Of a DNA stretch of 45,842 nucleotides, positions 24,648 through 33,435 are shown piece by piece. The notes under the pieces were generated by a model, which was not told where the DNA came from, did not search any database, and saw nothing but the letters and a program-made list of their open reading frames with translations. The first letter of the stretch is position 1, and each line of letters starts with the position of its first letter. The stretch is from positions 1 through 45,842 of the forward strand of contig JAMFSN010000017.1 of the NCBI GenBank assembly GCA_026225295.1. The letters are read 5' to 3'. Origin of the DNA: Frankia alni (lineage in GTDB: Bacteria; Actinomycetota; Actinomycetes; Frankiales; Frankiaceae). A program made the translations under genes and the position numbers.

Positions 24648-25242
24648 ATCGCCGAACCCCTGGGGCGTTCGTCGGCAGCGAGCGGGCGTCCCGGCGTGCG
24701 CTCACGCGGTCAGGCGCCGGTCCGGGGCGGCCGTCAGAATCAGCGGAGGTTGGCGATCCGCTGACGCCGCCGGTCTCCGGTCTCCGGTTCCGGAGCGTGG
24801 GCGAGCCGGGGCGGGCGCGGGGGCGGGTGTCACCGTCAGCGGGCCGCCGGGTGCGCGCTGACGCGGCCAGCCCGCAGCCGGCCGTGGGGCGCGGATGCTC
24901 CGTGGACAGATGTCATCGTCGGCGGGCTGTCTGGTGCGCGCTGACGCGGCAAGGGCTGGGTGGGCCCTGGGGCTGTCAGCGCGAGCGGGCGCCCCGGCGT
25001 GCGTTGACGCGGTCACGGCGCAGTTGTGAGACGACCGTCAGCATGAGAGGACGGCGTCGATCCGCTGACGATGCCACTGTCGGGCTTTCGGGCCACGGCG
25101 CGGCCGGGGCGACCAAGTGTCATCGCCGACGCACCACCGAAGGCGCGCTGACCAGGCCAGCCCCAGACCAGCCCGGCGGCGCCGCGCTTGGCCGGTCCTG
25201 GCGCAGTTCCGGGGTCGGCCTCCCCTCCAGGGGCACCGCCCG
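24648..25242. repeat. Repeat-rich non-coding region A
   Basis: This 595-bp spacer is built from imperfect units with GTCAGCG and CGCTGAC arms. Two related blocks pair CCGTCAG with CCGCTGACG about 25 bp on (near 24738-24767 and 25036-25069). Other copies read TGTCANCG then GCGCGCTGACGCGG (around 24835-24868 and 24911-24947). The 12-mers GTGCGTTGACGC (24999-25010) and GACCGTCAGCAT (25033-25044) recur at 39.5-39.7 kb, the first in reverse orientation. Open frames across it are discontinuous and not gene-like. It could fold as a series of stem-loops. Confidence 0.75.
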
Positions 25243-25806
25243 CTACTTCGACAGCGTGGGCCCTTCGGACCGGACCCGCTCGACCTCCCGCATCGCTTCC
25301 CGCAGTTGCCCGAGCCAGGCGTCGGCGTTCTCGCCGACCAGCTTGACGCACCACGACAGCGCGTCACTGCGGCTCCGGGCCACCCCCGAGTCGACCAGCG
25401 TGTCGAGAACCAGCCGCTCCGACTGCCGCAGCCGGGTCATCACCGGGACGGACAGGTTCGTGAACAGTTTGGTCGTGCCGCCGGCCACGACCCCCCAGGC
25501 GACCGACCGGCCGTAGCGCTGCTCGGCCTCGTCGGCGATGCCCATCCGGGCGCCCCGCGTCTCATCCCGGAACCGGCTGATCCGGCCGGCCTCGGCCGCC
25601 GCGACCGCGGCCGGCTCGCCCTCGACCTCCGGCGCCGGCAGGGTGCCGACCACCGTGATCTCGTCCCGATCGACGGTCAGCTCCGGGGCCCCGGTGAACC
25701 ACCCGTCGGGCAGCCGCCCGGCCAACCAGGCCGCCGCGTCGTCCGCGGCCGGCGGGTCAGCCCGCTCGGCGAACCGACCCTGACCACGCCCACGATGTCC
25801 CGCCAT
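25243..25806 (-). CDS. Conserved actinobacterial hypothetical protein (187 aa)
   Basis: I recognise the general pattern of a conserved actinobacterial protein of unknown function but no named domain. The N-terminal part (DDAAAWLAGRLPDGWFTGAP, then LTVDRDEITVVGTLP) looks like a beta-rich domain, the middle is charged (ISRFRDETRGARMGIADEAEQ), and the C-terminus (RLRQSERLVLDTLVDSGVARSRSDALSWCVKLVGENADAWL) resembles the ribbon-helix-helix or CopG-like pattern of small DNA-binding proteins. ATG 25806 has an ideal GGGGAGG 6 nt upstream. Function may be regulatory; confidence in that is low. Confidence 0.75.
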   Translation of the reverse strand: MAGHRGRGQGRFAERADPPAADDAAAWLAGRLPDGWFTGAPELTVDRDEITVVGTLPAPEVEGEPAAVAAAEAGRISRFRDETRGARMGIADEAEQRYGRSVAWGVVAGGTTKLFTNLSVPVMTRLRQSERLVLDTLVDSGVARSRSDALSWCVKLVGENADAWLGQLREAMREVERVRSEGPTLSK

Positions 25807-25932
25807 GAAGTGCCTCCCCGATCCGCTGCTCGACGATTACAAAGTTACACCGAAACGCCGGAAAGTTCAGCGTTGATGCGAGCAGCCGGCGCCGCGGGCC
25901 GAACGGGCCGGCGACCGGGAACGATCCACGGG

Positions 25933-27984
25933 CTACTCCGGGCGGCGAACCCCCAGCTGGGCCCGCACTTCCTGGGCGGTGGTGGCAGGCCGCTCGCAGA
26001 CGAACCCCCGGCAGACGTACACCGCCGGCTCCGGCCGGTCCCGCGTCAGTGGGCCGGCGGTGACCACGACCGCGCCCGGCGCGGTGCCGAGCCGGGCCAG
26101 TCGCTCGAGGTCGGGGCGGCCGACCACCGCCACCTCGGCCGGGCCGGCCACCAGCGCCTCACCGACGGCCCCGGCCCAACCGGCAAACCGGGGCCCCCGG
26201 GCCAGCAGCGGAGCCACCACCCCGAGAGCGGACTCGGCGGCATCCCGATGCTCGAAGGAGCCGGTCAGCGCGGAGTAGGTGAGCAGCGCTCCGGCCGCGG
26301 CCGAGGCTCCCGACGGGGTCGCTCCGTCGGTGGGGTCCCGGGGCCGGCGGACCAGGGCCTCGGCGTCGTCGGCGGTGTCGAAGAACCCGCCGTCGCCCGA
26401 GCGGAAATGGGTCAGCACGACCCCCAGCAACTCGCCCGACCGGGTCAGCCATTCCTCCTCCCCCGTCACCTGGTGCAGCGCGAGAAAGCCTTCGGCGACG
26501 TCGCCGTAGTCCTCCAGCACGCCGGCGTGTATTCCGACGCGACCGTCCCGGCTCGCCCGGCGCAACCGCCCGTCGATCAGGTGGACCTCGGACAGCAACG
26601 TGGCCGCGCCGCGGGCCGCGTCCACCCAGGCCGGTTCGTCCAGCAGCGCGCCCGCCTCCGCGAGCGCGGCGATCGCGAGGCCGTTCCAGGCGGCCACCAC
26701 CTTGTCGTCGCGGGCCGGCTGCGGCCGTTTCGCGCGGGCGGCCCCCAACCCGGACCGGACCCGCGCGTAGCGCTCCGGATCGGCCGGGTCCACCGCCAAC
26801 TGGAGCACCGAGGCACCTTCCTCGAAGGTGCCGGCGGTGGTCACCCCGAACACGTCGGCCGCCCAGCCACCGTCTTCGGGGCCCAACGCCTCGACAAGCT
26901 GGGCCGGAGTCCAGACGTAGCTCGCTCCCTCGACCGGGTACACCCTCGGCCCCGACGCGTGGCCCGCTCGATCGGCTCCGGGCCCGGCTCCATCGACCGG
27001 CTCCGGCGGCCGGGCGTCCGCGTCGAGCGCCGAGGTGAACCCCCCCTCGGCGGACCGCAGGTCGGTCAGCAGGAAGGTCGCGGTCTCGCGGGCAATCCGC
27101 TCGGCCAGCGGCGACCCGGTGGCCCGCCACAGATGCAGATAGACCCGTAGGAGCTGCGCGTTGTCGTACAACATCTTCTCGAAGTGGGGGACCGTCCACG
27201 TCGCGTCGACGCTGTAGCGGGCGAATCCCCCACCGAGCTGGTCGTACATTCCGCCGCGGGCCATCCGGGCGCAGGTCGCCTCGACCATGGCCAGGACGGC
27301 CTCGTCGTCGGTCCGGGCCCAGTGCCGCAGGAGCAGCTCCAGAACCATCGCCGGCGGAAACTTCGGCGCGCGCCCGAAGCCGGCATCGACCTGGTCGTAG
27401 GAACCACGGAGACCTTCGACGGCGCGATCGAGGAGTTCCCGGGTGATCGTCGCTTCCGCCGCACTGCTGGCCACCGGTACCGGGTTCACCGCCGACAGCC
27501 GCCGCACGATGTCGACGCCGGATTCCTCCACCTCGCTCCGCCGGTTCGTCCAGGCGTCGAACACGGCGGCCAGTACCTGGCGGAACGACCCCATCCCGTG
27601 GCGCGGATCCTTCGGGAAGTAGGTGCCGGCGTAGAACGGAGCGCCGGTGGGCGTCAGGAAGACGGTCATCGGCCAGCCGCCCTGCCCCGTCATCGCCTGG
27701 GTGACTTCCATGTAGACCGAGTCGACGTCGGGCCGTTCCTCGCGGTCGACCTTGATGCTTACGAACCGCTCGTTCAGGAACGACGCCGTCGGATCGTCCT
27801 CGAAGGATTCGTGGGCCATGACGTGACACCAGTGGCAGGCGGCGTAGCCAACCGACAACAGCACCGGGACTCCGCGCCGCGCCGCTTCCGCGAAGGCCGC
27901 CGGACCCCAGGGCCACCAGTCGACGGGGTTGTCGGCGTGCTGGAGAAGGTAGGGAGAGGTCTCGCCTGCGAGCCGGTTTGCCAT
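25933..27984 (-). CDS. YyaL/DUF255-type thioredoxin-domain protein
   Basis: This protein joins an N-terminal thioredoxin-like domain with a C-terminal (alpha/alpha)6 barrel like N-acylglucosamine epimerases, the layout of YyaL and human SSP411. The N-terminus [22 protein letters not shown] is the family signature; [17 protein letters not shown] holds the CxxC pair (about 55-60); [15 protein letters not shown] and [25 protein letters not shown] follow. The barrel includes [17 protein letters not shown] and [16 protein letters not shown] start at ATG 27984, which gives the standard N-terminus; ATG 27996 adds four residues. Function is unproven. A homologue sits near mca in mycobacteria. Confidence 0.93.
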   Translation of the reverse strand: MANRLAGETSPYLLQHADNPVDWWPWGPAAFAEAARRGVPVLLSVGYAACHWCHVMAHESFEDDPTASFLNERFVSIKVDREERPDVDSVYMEVTQAMTGQGGWPMTVFLTPTGAPFYAGTYFPKDPRHGMGSFRQVLAAVFDAWTNRRSEVEESGVDIVRRLSAVNPVPVASSAAEATITRELLDRAVEGLRGSYDQVDAGFGRAPKFPPAMVLELLLRHWARTDDEAVLAMVEATCARMARGGMYDQLGGGFARYSVDATWTVPHFEKMLYDNAQLLRVYLHLWRATGSPLAERIARETATFLLTDLRSAEGGFTSALDADARPPEPVDGAGPGADRAGHASGPRVYPVEGASYVWTPAQLVEALGPEDGGWAADVFGVTTAGTFEEGASVLQLAVDPADPERYARVRSGLGAARAKRPQPARDDKVVAAWNGLAIAALAEAGALLDEPAWVDAARGAATLLSEVHLIDGRLRRASRDGRVGIHAGVLEDYGDVAEGFLALHQVTGEEEWLTRSGELLGVVLTHFRSGDGGFFDTADDAEALVRRPRDPTDGATPSGASAAAGALLTYSALTGSFEHRDAAESALGVVAPLLARGPRFAGWAGAVGEALVAGPAEVAVVGRPDLERLARLGTAPGAVVVTAGPLTRDRPEPAVYVCRGFVCERPATTAQEVRAQLGVRRPE

Positions 27985-28438
27985 GGAGCCCAGCATTCAC
28001 GCCCGGGCCGCGATGTGGTGGACCGGCCGGCGTGTCAACCGCGACATGGCCGCCATGACCGGTGCCCGGCCCGGCGCGGCCGCCCGCGGCACCGCGGTCG
28101 GGGCCGCGGATCAGCCTGACTGGGCGGCTCCGGCCAGATCGGTGCGGAGCCCCGCGGAGCGGGGCGGGCGGGCGGAGGGTGCGGGTGCGGGTGACCGGGG
28201 GCATGGGATGGACGGTCCACCGGGAGGGCGCGGACGGTCACCTCATTTTCGGTGACCTGTGGACAACCGGATGATCGGGTCCCGCGCCCCGGTTGACCGT
28301 GTGGACAGTTTCGGGCGTCCACCGGTCGGCCGACTACTCTTGAAGTCGCTAGATCTACTACCTGAGGATTGATGAGCAATGACCGATCCAGCCGGCGGTG
28401 GCAACGGCGCTACCGCACGCGTCGGAGGGGGGCCCACC
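27985..28438. promoter_or_regulatory. Regulatory spacer upstream of leuS
   Basis: No conserved gene lies here. Features seen are a hairpin GGTCACC/GGTGACC (28236-28257), two DnaA-box-like sites on the minus strand (TTGTCCACA at 28258-28266, TGTCCACA at 28300-28307), a -10 hexamer TACTCT (28335-28340), and a small overlapping ORF from ATG 28372. Confidence 0.5.
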
Positions 28439-28491
28439 ATGAACGATCCGACGGCGAGCGCCCCGACGGACGAGGCGCCCTACCGCTATGA
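28372..28491 (+). CDS. Candidate 39-aa Arg-rich leader ORF overlapping the leuS start
   Basis: ATG 28372 has GAGG upstream (28364-28367) and would be the first start codon on the leuS message. It encodes 39 residues with 12 Arg and ends with two rare CTA leucine codons (CTA-CCG-CTA-TGA), 52 nt inside the leuS coding sequence. This could be a regulatory upstream ORF, or simply an out-of-frame open stretch. No homologue is known to me. Confidence 0.25.
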   Translation: MSNDRSSRRWQRRYRTRRRGAHHERSDGERPDGRGALPL

Positions 28492-31426
28492 CGCGCATCT
28501 GGCCGGCGAGATCGAGCGGCGTTGGCAGGATCGTTGGCAGAAAGAAGGCACGTTCGCCGCGCCGAACCCGGTCGGCGAGCTGTCCGAGGGCTTCGAAAAG
28601 GTCGCGGGCCGCCCCAAGTTCTACGTGCTCGACATGTTCCCCTACCCGAGCGGCACCGGGCTGCACGTCGGCCATCCGCTGGGCTACATCGCGACCGACG
28701 TCTTCGCGCGTTACCTGCGCATGACCGGCCACCACGTCCTGCACAGCCTGGGTTACGACGCGTTCGGCCTGCCCGCCGAGCAGTACGCCATCAACACCGG
28801 CCAACATCCGGCCGTCACCACCGCCGCCAACATCGACAACATGCGGCGGCAGCTCCGGCACCTGGGCCTCGGGCATGACACCCGCCGCGAGGTGGCGACC
28901 ACCGACGTCGCGTTCTACCGCTGGACGCAGTGGATCTTCCTCAAGATCTTCAACAGCTGGTACGACGCCGAGGCTGACCGGGCCCGACCCATCGACGACC
29001 TCATTGCCCAGTTCACGGCCGGTGAGCGCGCGCCCGACGATGCGGCCGCGAACCCGGGCGGTCGGCCCTGGGCGCAGCTGTCGAGCACGGCCCGTCGCCG
29101 GGTGGTCGACGCCCACCGGCTGGCCTACATCTCCGAGCAGCTGGTCAACTGGTGCCCGGGTCTCGGAACGGTGCTCGCGAACGAAGAGGTCACCGCGGAC
29201 GGGCGCAGCGACATCGGTAACTACCCGGTCTTCCGCCGGCCGTTGCGGCAGTGGGTCATGCGGATCACCGCCTACGCGGAGCGGTTGATCAACGATCTGG
29301 ATCTGGTCGACTGGTCCGAGTCGATCAAGCAGATGCAGCGCAACTGGATCGGCCCGAGCGACGGCGCCAACGTCATCTTCCCGATCGCCGGGGCCGTGGA
29401 TCCGGGTCGGTCCACCGAACCGGACGGGCCGCCCGCCGGGGTCGAGGTCTTCACCACCCGGCCCGACACGCTGCCGGGCGCCACCTTCCTGGTCCTCGCT
29501 CCGGAACATCCGCTGGTCGACACGCTGACCACCCCGACCTGGCCGACGGGGACCCCCGCCGCGTGGCGCAACGCGGGCGGCGAAACGGCAGGGAACGCGA
29601 ACCCGGGCCCGCGCGAGGCCGTGACCGCTTACGCAGAGGTGGCCGGACGGCTCGGCGACCGGGTCCGCGGTTCGGAGGACCGGGTTCGCACCGGAGTCTT
29701 CACCGGCTCGTACGTCGAGAACCCGACCACCGGAACACCCGTGCCGGTGTTCGTGTCCGACTACGTCCTGATGGGGTACGGCACCGGCGCGATCATGGCC
29801 GTGCCGGCCCATGACCAGCGTGACTTCGAATTCGCCCGCGCCCTGGGCCTGCCGTTGCCGGTGGTCATCGAGCCGCCGGACCCGTGGCTGACCGGCCGGC
29901 CCGGCGCACTGGCCACCGACACCTCGACCTGGCCGGAGGCGTTCAGCGGCGACGGGACCTACCTGCCGCAGCCGTCGCCGGCGCCCGATCTGGTCGGTCT
30001 GTCGAAGCCCGATGCGATCGCCCGGACGGTGGATTGGCTGGCCGGGCAGGGTCGTGGTCGGGGCGTACGGTCCTACCGACTGCGGGACTGGCTGTTCTCC
30101 CGGCAGCGCTACTGGGGTGAGCCGTTCCCGATCGTCTACGACGAGGACGACCTGCCGATCGCGCTGCCCGACGGGGCGCTGCCGGTCACGCTGCCCGAGA
30201 TGACCGACTTCCGGCCGACCGCTTCGGCCGACGACGACACCAGCGAACCGGTGCCACCGCTGGCCCGCGCCACCGACTGGGCGACGGTCACGCTCGACCT
30301 GGGCGACGGGCCGAAGGCGTACCGCCGCGAGACGAACACGATGCCCCAGTGGGCCGGGTCCTGCTGGTACTACCTGCGCTACCTGGACCCGACCAACGCC
30401 GACCGGTTCGTCGACGAGATCGTCGAGCGGTACTGGATGCAGGCCAATGACGCGCCGGCCGGCTCCGGTGAGGGGGGCGTCGACCTGTACGTGGGCGGCG
30501 TCGAGCACGCCGTGCTGCACCTGCTGTACGCGCGATTCTGGCACAAGGTGCTGTTCGACCTGGGGCTCGTTTCGACGAAAGAGCCGTTCCGCCGGCTGTT
30601 CAACCAGGGCTACATCCAGGCCGACGCCTTTACCGACGAACGGGGCATGTACGTCCCGGCCGCCGAGGTCGTCCGCGACGACCACGGCGACTACCGGTAC
30701 GAGGGCGCCACGATCGACCGCCGGTACGGGAAAATGGGCAAGAGCCTCAAGAACAGCGTCAGCCCGGACGAGATGTATTCGTCGTACGGTGCCGACACGT
30801 TGCGGGTCTACGAGATGTCGATGGGGCCGCTGGACTCCGACCGGCCGTGGCGGACCGACGACATCGTCGGCTCCTACCGGTTCCTGCAGCGGATCTGGCG
30901 GAGCGTCATTGATGAGCGGACCGGTACGCCGACCGTCGTGGCCGACGCGCCGGACGCCGAGGCCCTGCGCCGGCTGCACCGGACGATCGACGTCGTCCGC
31001 ACGGACTACAGCAACCTGCGCTTCAACACCGCCGTCGCCCGGATCACCGAACTCAACAACTACATCAGCAAGCGGTACGCGGGGCGCGTACCGCGGGAGC
31101 TGGCCACCGCGGTGACCCTGATGATCGCGCCGTTGGCTCCGCACCTGGCCGAGGAACTGTGGACCCGCCTGGGACACGACGGATCGTTGGCCTGGGAAGA
31201 CTTCCCGGTGGCCGACCCGGCGCTCCTGGTCGACGAGACCGTCACCCTGCCCGTCCAGGTCAACGGCAAGGTGCGGTTCACGCTGTCCGTGCCGGCCGGC
31301 TCCGGACAGGAGGCGGTGCGGGCCCTGCTCGAGGCGACCGAGGACTACCGCGTCCACACCGCGGGCCGGACCGTCAAGCGGGTGATTGTCGTTCCCGGCC
31401 GGATCGTCAACATCGCCGTCGGATAG
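28439..31426 (+). CDS. leuS: Leucyl-tRNA synthetase
   Basis: LeuRS charges tRNA-Leu in the cytosol. The HIGH-type motif lies in MFPYPSGTGLHVGHPLGY (near residue 65), the CP1 editing domain includes VFTTRPDTLPGATFLVLAPE and the downstream GYGTGAIMAVPAHDQRDF, and the KMSKS-type loop reads KMGKSLKNSV. The C-terminal domain ends ...VKRVIVVPGRIVNIAVG. I prefer ATG 28439 (995 residues): it has GGAGG 10 nt upstream and gives the usual start of actinobacterial LeuRS; ATG 28379 would add a Gly-rich 20-residue leader with lower GC3. The arfB gene follows 38 bases downstream. Confidence 0.98.
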   Translation: MNDPTASAPTDEAPYRYDAHLAGEIERRWQDRWQKEGTFAAPNPVGELSEGFEKVAGRPKFYVLDMFPYPSGTGLHVGHPLGYIATDVFARYLRMTGHHVLHSLGYDAFGLPAEQYAINTGQHPAVTTAANIDNMRRQLRHLGLGHDTRREVATTDVAFYRWTQWIFLKIFNSWYDAEADRARPIDDLIAQFTAGERAPDDAAANPGGRPWAQLSSTARRRVVDAHRLAYISEQLVNWCPGLGTVLANEEVTADGRSDIGNYPVFRRPLRQWVMRITAYAERLINDLDLVDWSESIKQMQRNWIGPSDGANVIFPIAGAVDPGRSTEPDGPPAGVEVFTTRPDTLPGATFLVLAPEHPLVDTLTTPTWPTGTPAAWRNAGGETAGNANPGPREAVTAYAEVAGRLGDRVRGSEDRVRTGVFTGSYVENPTTGTPVPVFVSDYVLMGYGTGAIMAVPAHDQRDFEFARALGLPLPVVIEPPDPWLTGRPGALATDTSTWPEAFSGDGTYLPQPSPAPDLVGLSKPDAIARTVDWLAGQGRGRGVRSYRLRDWLFSRQRYWGEPFPIVYDEDDLPIALPDGALPVTLPEMTDFRPTASADDDTSEPVPPLARATDWATVTLDLGDGPKAYRRETNTMPQWAGSCWYYLRYLDPTNADRFVDEIVERYWMQANDAPAGSGEGGVDLYVGGVEHAVLHLLYARFWHKVLFDLGLVSTKEPFRRLFNQGYIQADAFTDERGMYVPAAEVVRDDHGDYRYEGATIDRRYGKMGKSLKNSVSPDEMYSSYGADTLRVYEMSMGPLDSDRPWRTDDIVGSYRFLQRIWRSVIDERTGTPTVVADAPDAEALRRLHRTIDVVRTDYSNLRFNTAVARITELNNYISKRYAGRVPRELATAVTLMIAPLAPHLAEELWTRLGHDGSLAWEDFPVADPALLVDETVTLPVQVNGKVRFTLSVPAGSGQEAVRALLEATEDYRVHTAGRTVKRVIVVPGRIVNIAVG

Positions 31427-31464
31427 AGCCGCCCCGCCCGGCCGCGCCCGGTCACAATGATGGT

Positions 31465-31893
31465 GTGGACAGCGAAATCGAGGTCCGGCCCGGGTTCACC
31501 ATCCCGGCCCGGGAGCTGACCTGGCGGTTTTCCCGGTCGTCGGGGGCCGGCGGGCAGCACGTCAACACCTCGGACAGCCGGGTGGAGCTGTCCTTTGACG
31601 TAGCCGGCTCGCCCTCGATCCCGGCTACGTTGCGTCGGCGGGCGCTCGACCGGCTGGCCAGCCGCCTCGTCGACGGGGTTCTGACGATCACCTCGAGCGA
31701 GCAACGCTCGCAGCTGCGCAACCGGGAAGCGGCCGCCGCGCGGCTCACCGACGTCCTGCGCCGGGCCACCGCGCCACCCGCGCCACCCCGCCGTCCGACG
31801 AAACCGACCCGCGGCTCCGTCCAGCGACGGTTGGACGGCAAAGCCCGGCGGGGGCGCACCAAGCGGCTACGCCACTCCGACGGCGACGACTGA
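31465..31893 (+). CDS. arfB: Alternative ribosome-rescue factor/peptidyl-tRNA hydrolase ArfB
   Basis: ArfB releases peptides from ribosomes stalled at mRNA ends. The catalytic GGQ motif lies in FSRSSGAGGQHVNTSDSRVEL (residues 22-42), and the C-terminal tail is rich in Lys and Arg (KPTRGSVQRRLDGKARRGRTKRLRH), which in this family inserts into the mRNA channel. At 142 residues it is far shorter than RF1/RF2, as expected. GTG 31465 is chosen; CACAAT lies 6 nt upstream and may be a weak -10 for a leaderless message. It follows leuS on the same strand. Confidence 0.92.
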   Translation: MDSEIEVRPGFTIPARELTWRFSRSSGAGGQHVNTSDSRVELSFDVAGSPSIPATLRRRALDRLASRLVDGVLTITSSEQRSQLRNREAAAARLTDVLRRATAPPAPPRRPTKPTRGSVQRRLDGKARRGRTKRLRHSDGDD

Positions 31894-32004
31894 TCTGCCG
31901 CTGCGGCCAAGGCACCGGTCGCCGAAACCAGCCCCGCGGCGACCAACGGCCCGGCTCGCTTGAACGGGTGGCGTGCGGCCAGGCGCAGGCCGGCTGAGCG
32001 GCGG

Positions 32005-32514
32005 CTAAGCGGGGGGTGTCGCGACGACCGGTTCGACGAACTCCAGCCGGTTTCCGAACGGATCATCGGTGTAGATGTGCCGGTGACCCGGCAGATCATC
32101 GTCCGATCGGATCGGGAAGCCGGCCGCGGTGATCCGGGCCGCGAGGGCGTCGATCCCGTCGACCTCGAGCGCCGGGTGGGCCTTGCGGGCCGGGACAAAC
32201 GGGTCTTCCACGCCGAGGTGAATCTGCAGGTCACCGCGGCCGAACCAGGCCCCGCCGCGGGCCGCCAGCACCGGCGGCTTGGGGATCTCGGTCAGACCCA
32301 GCGCGTCGGCGTAGAACGGGCGGGCCCGTTCCTCGGCGCCCCGGGGAATCGCCAACTGGACGTGATGCACCCGCCGGAGCGCGAATCCACCCCCGGCCAC
32401 CGAACCAACCGAGCCGGCCGAACCAACCGAGCCGGCCGAACTGACCGGCACCGGGCCGGCCGGCGCACCGACCGGCGTCCGATCGGGAGCCGCGCCGGAC
32501 CCCGGGTCAGTCAC
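32005..32514 (-). CDS. VOC family (glyoxalase/bleomycin-resistance fold) protein
   Basis: The VOC domain starts at about residue 46 with LRRVHHVQLAIPRGAEERARPFYADALGL and ends GHRHIYTDDPFGNRLEFVEP. His and Glu at the usual metal positions (HHVQLAI, LQIHLGV, LEFVE) suggest a metal-dependent lyase, isomerase or dioxygenase-like activity on a small molecule. The first 45 residues are Gly/Ser/Val repeats encoded by 18-bp tandem repeats (32401-32436). GTG 32514 overlaps the stop of the upstream membrane-protein gene by 8 nt, so coupling supports this start. Confidence 0.88.
   Translation of the reverse strand: MTDPGSGAAPDRTPVGAPAGPVPVSSAGSVGSAGSVGSVAGGGFALRRVHHVQLAIPRGAEERARPFYADALGLTEIPKPPVLAARGGAWFGRGDLQIHLGVEDPFVPARKAHPALEVDGIDALAARITAAGFPIRSDDDLPGHRHIYTDDPFGNRLEFVEPVVATPPA
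32401..32436 (-). repeat. Two 18-bp in-frame repeats in the VOC gene N-terminus
   Basis: CGAACCAACCGAGCCGGC occurs twice in tandem with a partial third copy. It encodes a Gly-Ser-Val-Gly-Ser-Ala linker; copy-number change would keep the frame. Confidence 0.85.
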
Positions 32515-32773
32515 CGGACCCGGGGTCCTTCCGCCGCGCCGAACCAGGACTCTGGGCCGGCACCGCGGCCACCGCCGTCGCCTGACCGTCGGCCGAGCCG
32601 TCGCCTACCGCGCCTCCGGCCGCTGGGCGACTCTCCAGGCCGTGGAACTCGCCGCTCGCGACATTGCTCTTGACCCGTTTGAGGCTTCGCGACATCAGCA
32701 CGAAAATCGCGGCCGTCGCGCAGCACAGCGCGACAACGACCAGGAAGCCGATTGCTCCCGCTTCAACCTTCAT
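32507..32773 (-). CDS. Small single-pass membrane protein (88 aa)
   Basis: The protein begins with a short exposed N-terminus and one transmembrane helix (AIGFLVVVALCCATAAIFVLM, about residues 7-27), then a basic segment (SRSLKRVKSNVASGEF) and a Gly/Ala-rich tail. A small protein of this kind lies beside mca in mycobacteria (Rv1083 by memory). Function is unknown. ATG 32773 is set by TACGCT 6 nt upstream (32780-32785), so the message is probably leaderless. The VOC gene overlaps its stop by 8 nt. Confidence 0.8.
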   Translation of the reverse strand: MKVEAGAIGFLVVVALCCATAAIFVLMSRSLKRVKSNVASGEFHGLESRPAAGGAVGDGSADGQATAVAAVPAQSPGSARRKDPGSGD

Positions 32774-32779
32774 CTGCTC

Positions 32780-32785
32780 AGCGTA
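32780..32785 (-). promoter_or_regulatory. -10 element TACGCT, leaderless start of the small membrane protein gene
   Basis: On the minus strand TACGCT is followed by 6 nt and ATG 32773. Confidence 0.6.
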
Positions 32786-32818
32786 GACCCGGGCCGCCCC
32801 GGACCGCGCAGCCGAAGC

Positions 32819-33277
32819 TCAGCCCAGATCGAACTCGGACGGGGCCAGCCCCACCGCGAAACAGGCCTCCTTGACGACGTTCTGCTCGTCCTTGTCGAAG
32901 CTTCCGTCCGCGCCACCGATGATGATGCCGATCTGGATCACCGCGCGGGCCTCGGCCGGCTTCTTCTTGGTCTTGCCGATGTCCTGGATGACTCCCACCT
33001 TGCCGAAGTCGAAGTCGGCGGTCAGCTTGTCGCAGTATCCGTTGAAGATCTGCAGGAGCTGGTCGGCCGGGAAGTTGGACAGCACCTCGTTACTCGAGAT
33101 CAGCCCGGCGACCTTGCGTCGCTCCTCCGGGTCGATTGAGCCGTCGGCCGCCGCCACCAGCGCACACATCGCCATGCTCGCGTCCCGGAACGACCCACTC
33201 TTGAGATCGTTCTTCTTCGCGACGAGCTGCGTCTGCATGCCCTGCGCGGACTGGCGGAGCTGGTTCCAGATCGGCAT
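32819..33277 (-). CDS. TerB-like (tellurite resistance) family protein
   Basis: The 152-residue protein has the TerB fold signatures: FRDASMAMCALVAAADGSIDPEERRKV and, near the end, IQIGIIIGGADGSFDKDEQNVVKEAC. Each AADGS/GADGS loop with following acidic residues is the EF-hand-like repeat of TerB, which may bind metal ions. In actinomycetes such single-gene TerB proteins are linked to stress and development rather than proven tellurite resistance. ATG 33277 has the purine-rich GAAGGACGG upstream. No other ter gene is nearby. Confidence 0.88.
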   Translation of the reverse strand: MPIWNQLRQSAQGMQTQLVAKKNDLKSGSFRDASMAMCALVAAADGSIDPEERRKVAGLISSNEVLSNFPADQLLQIFNGYCDKLTADFDFGKVGVIQDIGKTKKKPAEARAVIQIGIIIGGADGSFDKDEQNVVKEACFAVGLAPSEFDLG

Positions 33278-33435
33278 GACGTCCGTCCTTCTCGCTGTTC
33301 GGCCCCGCGCCCGCGGCGCGGAACCGGATGACCATCACCGGCATCCTGACATGCCCAACGGCCGGAACGGCGCAGGCGTCCCCGCGGACCGGTCGCCAGC
33401 CGGCTCGATCAGCCGGTCCGACCGGCGGTGGGACC

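Noticed and set aside
28358-31357. A 999-codon minus-strand open frame antisense to leuS
   Set aside because: It mirrors leuS codons; the plus strand has full LeuRS motifs. Long antisense frames are expected at this GC content.
31894-32004. A coding-like minus-strand stretch resembling a signal peptide (KRAGPLVAAGLVSATGALAAA)
   Set aside because: It has no ATG, GTG or nearby ribosome-binding site and continues antisense through arfB; I treat it as compositional.
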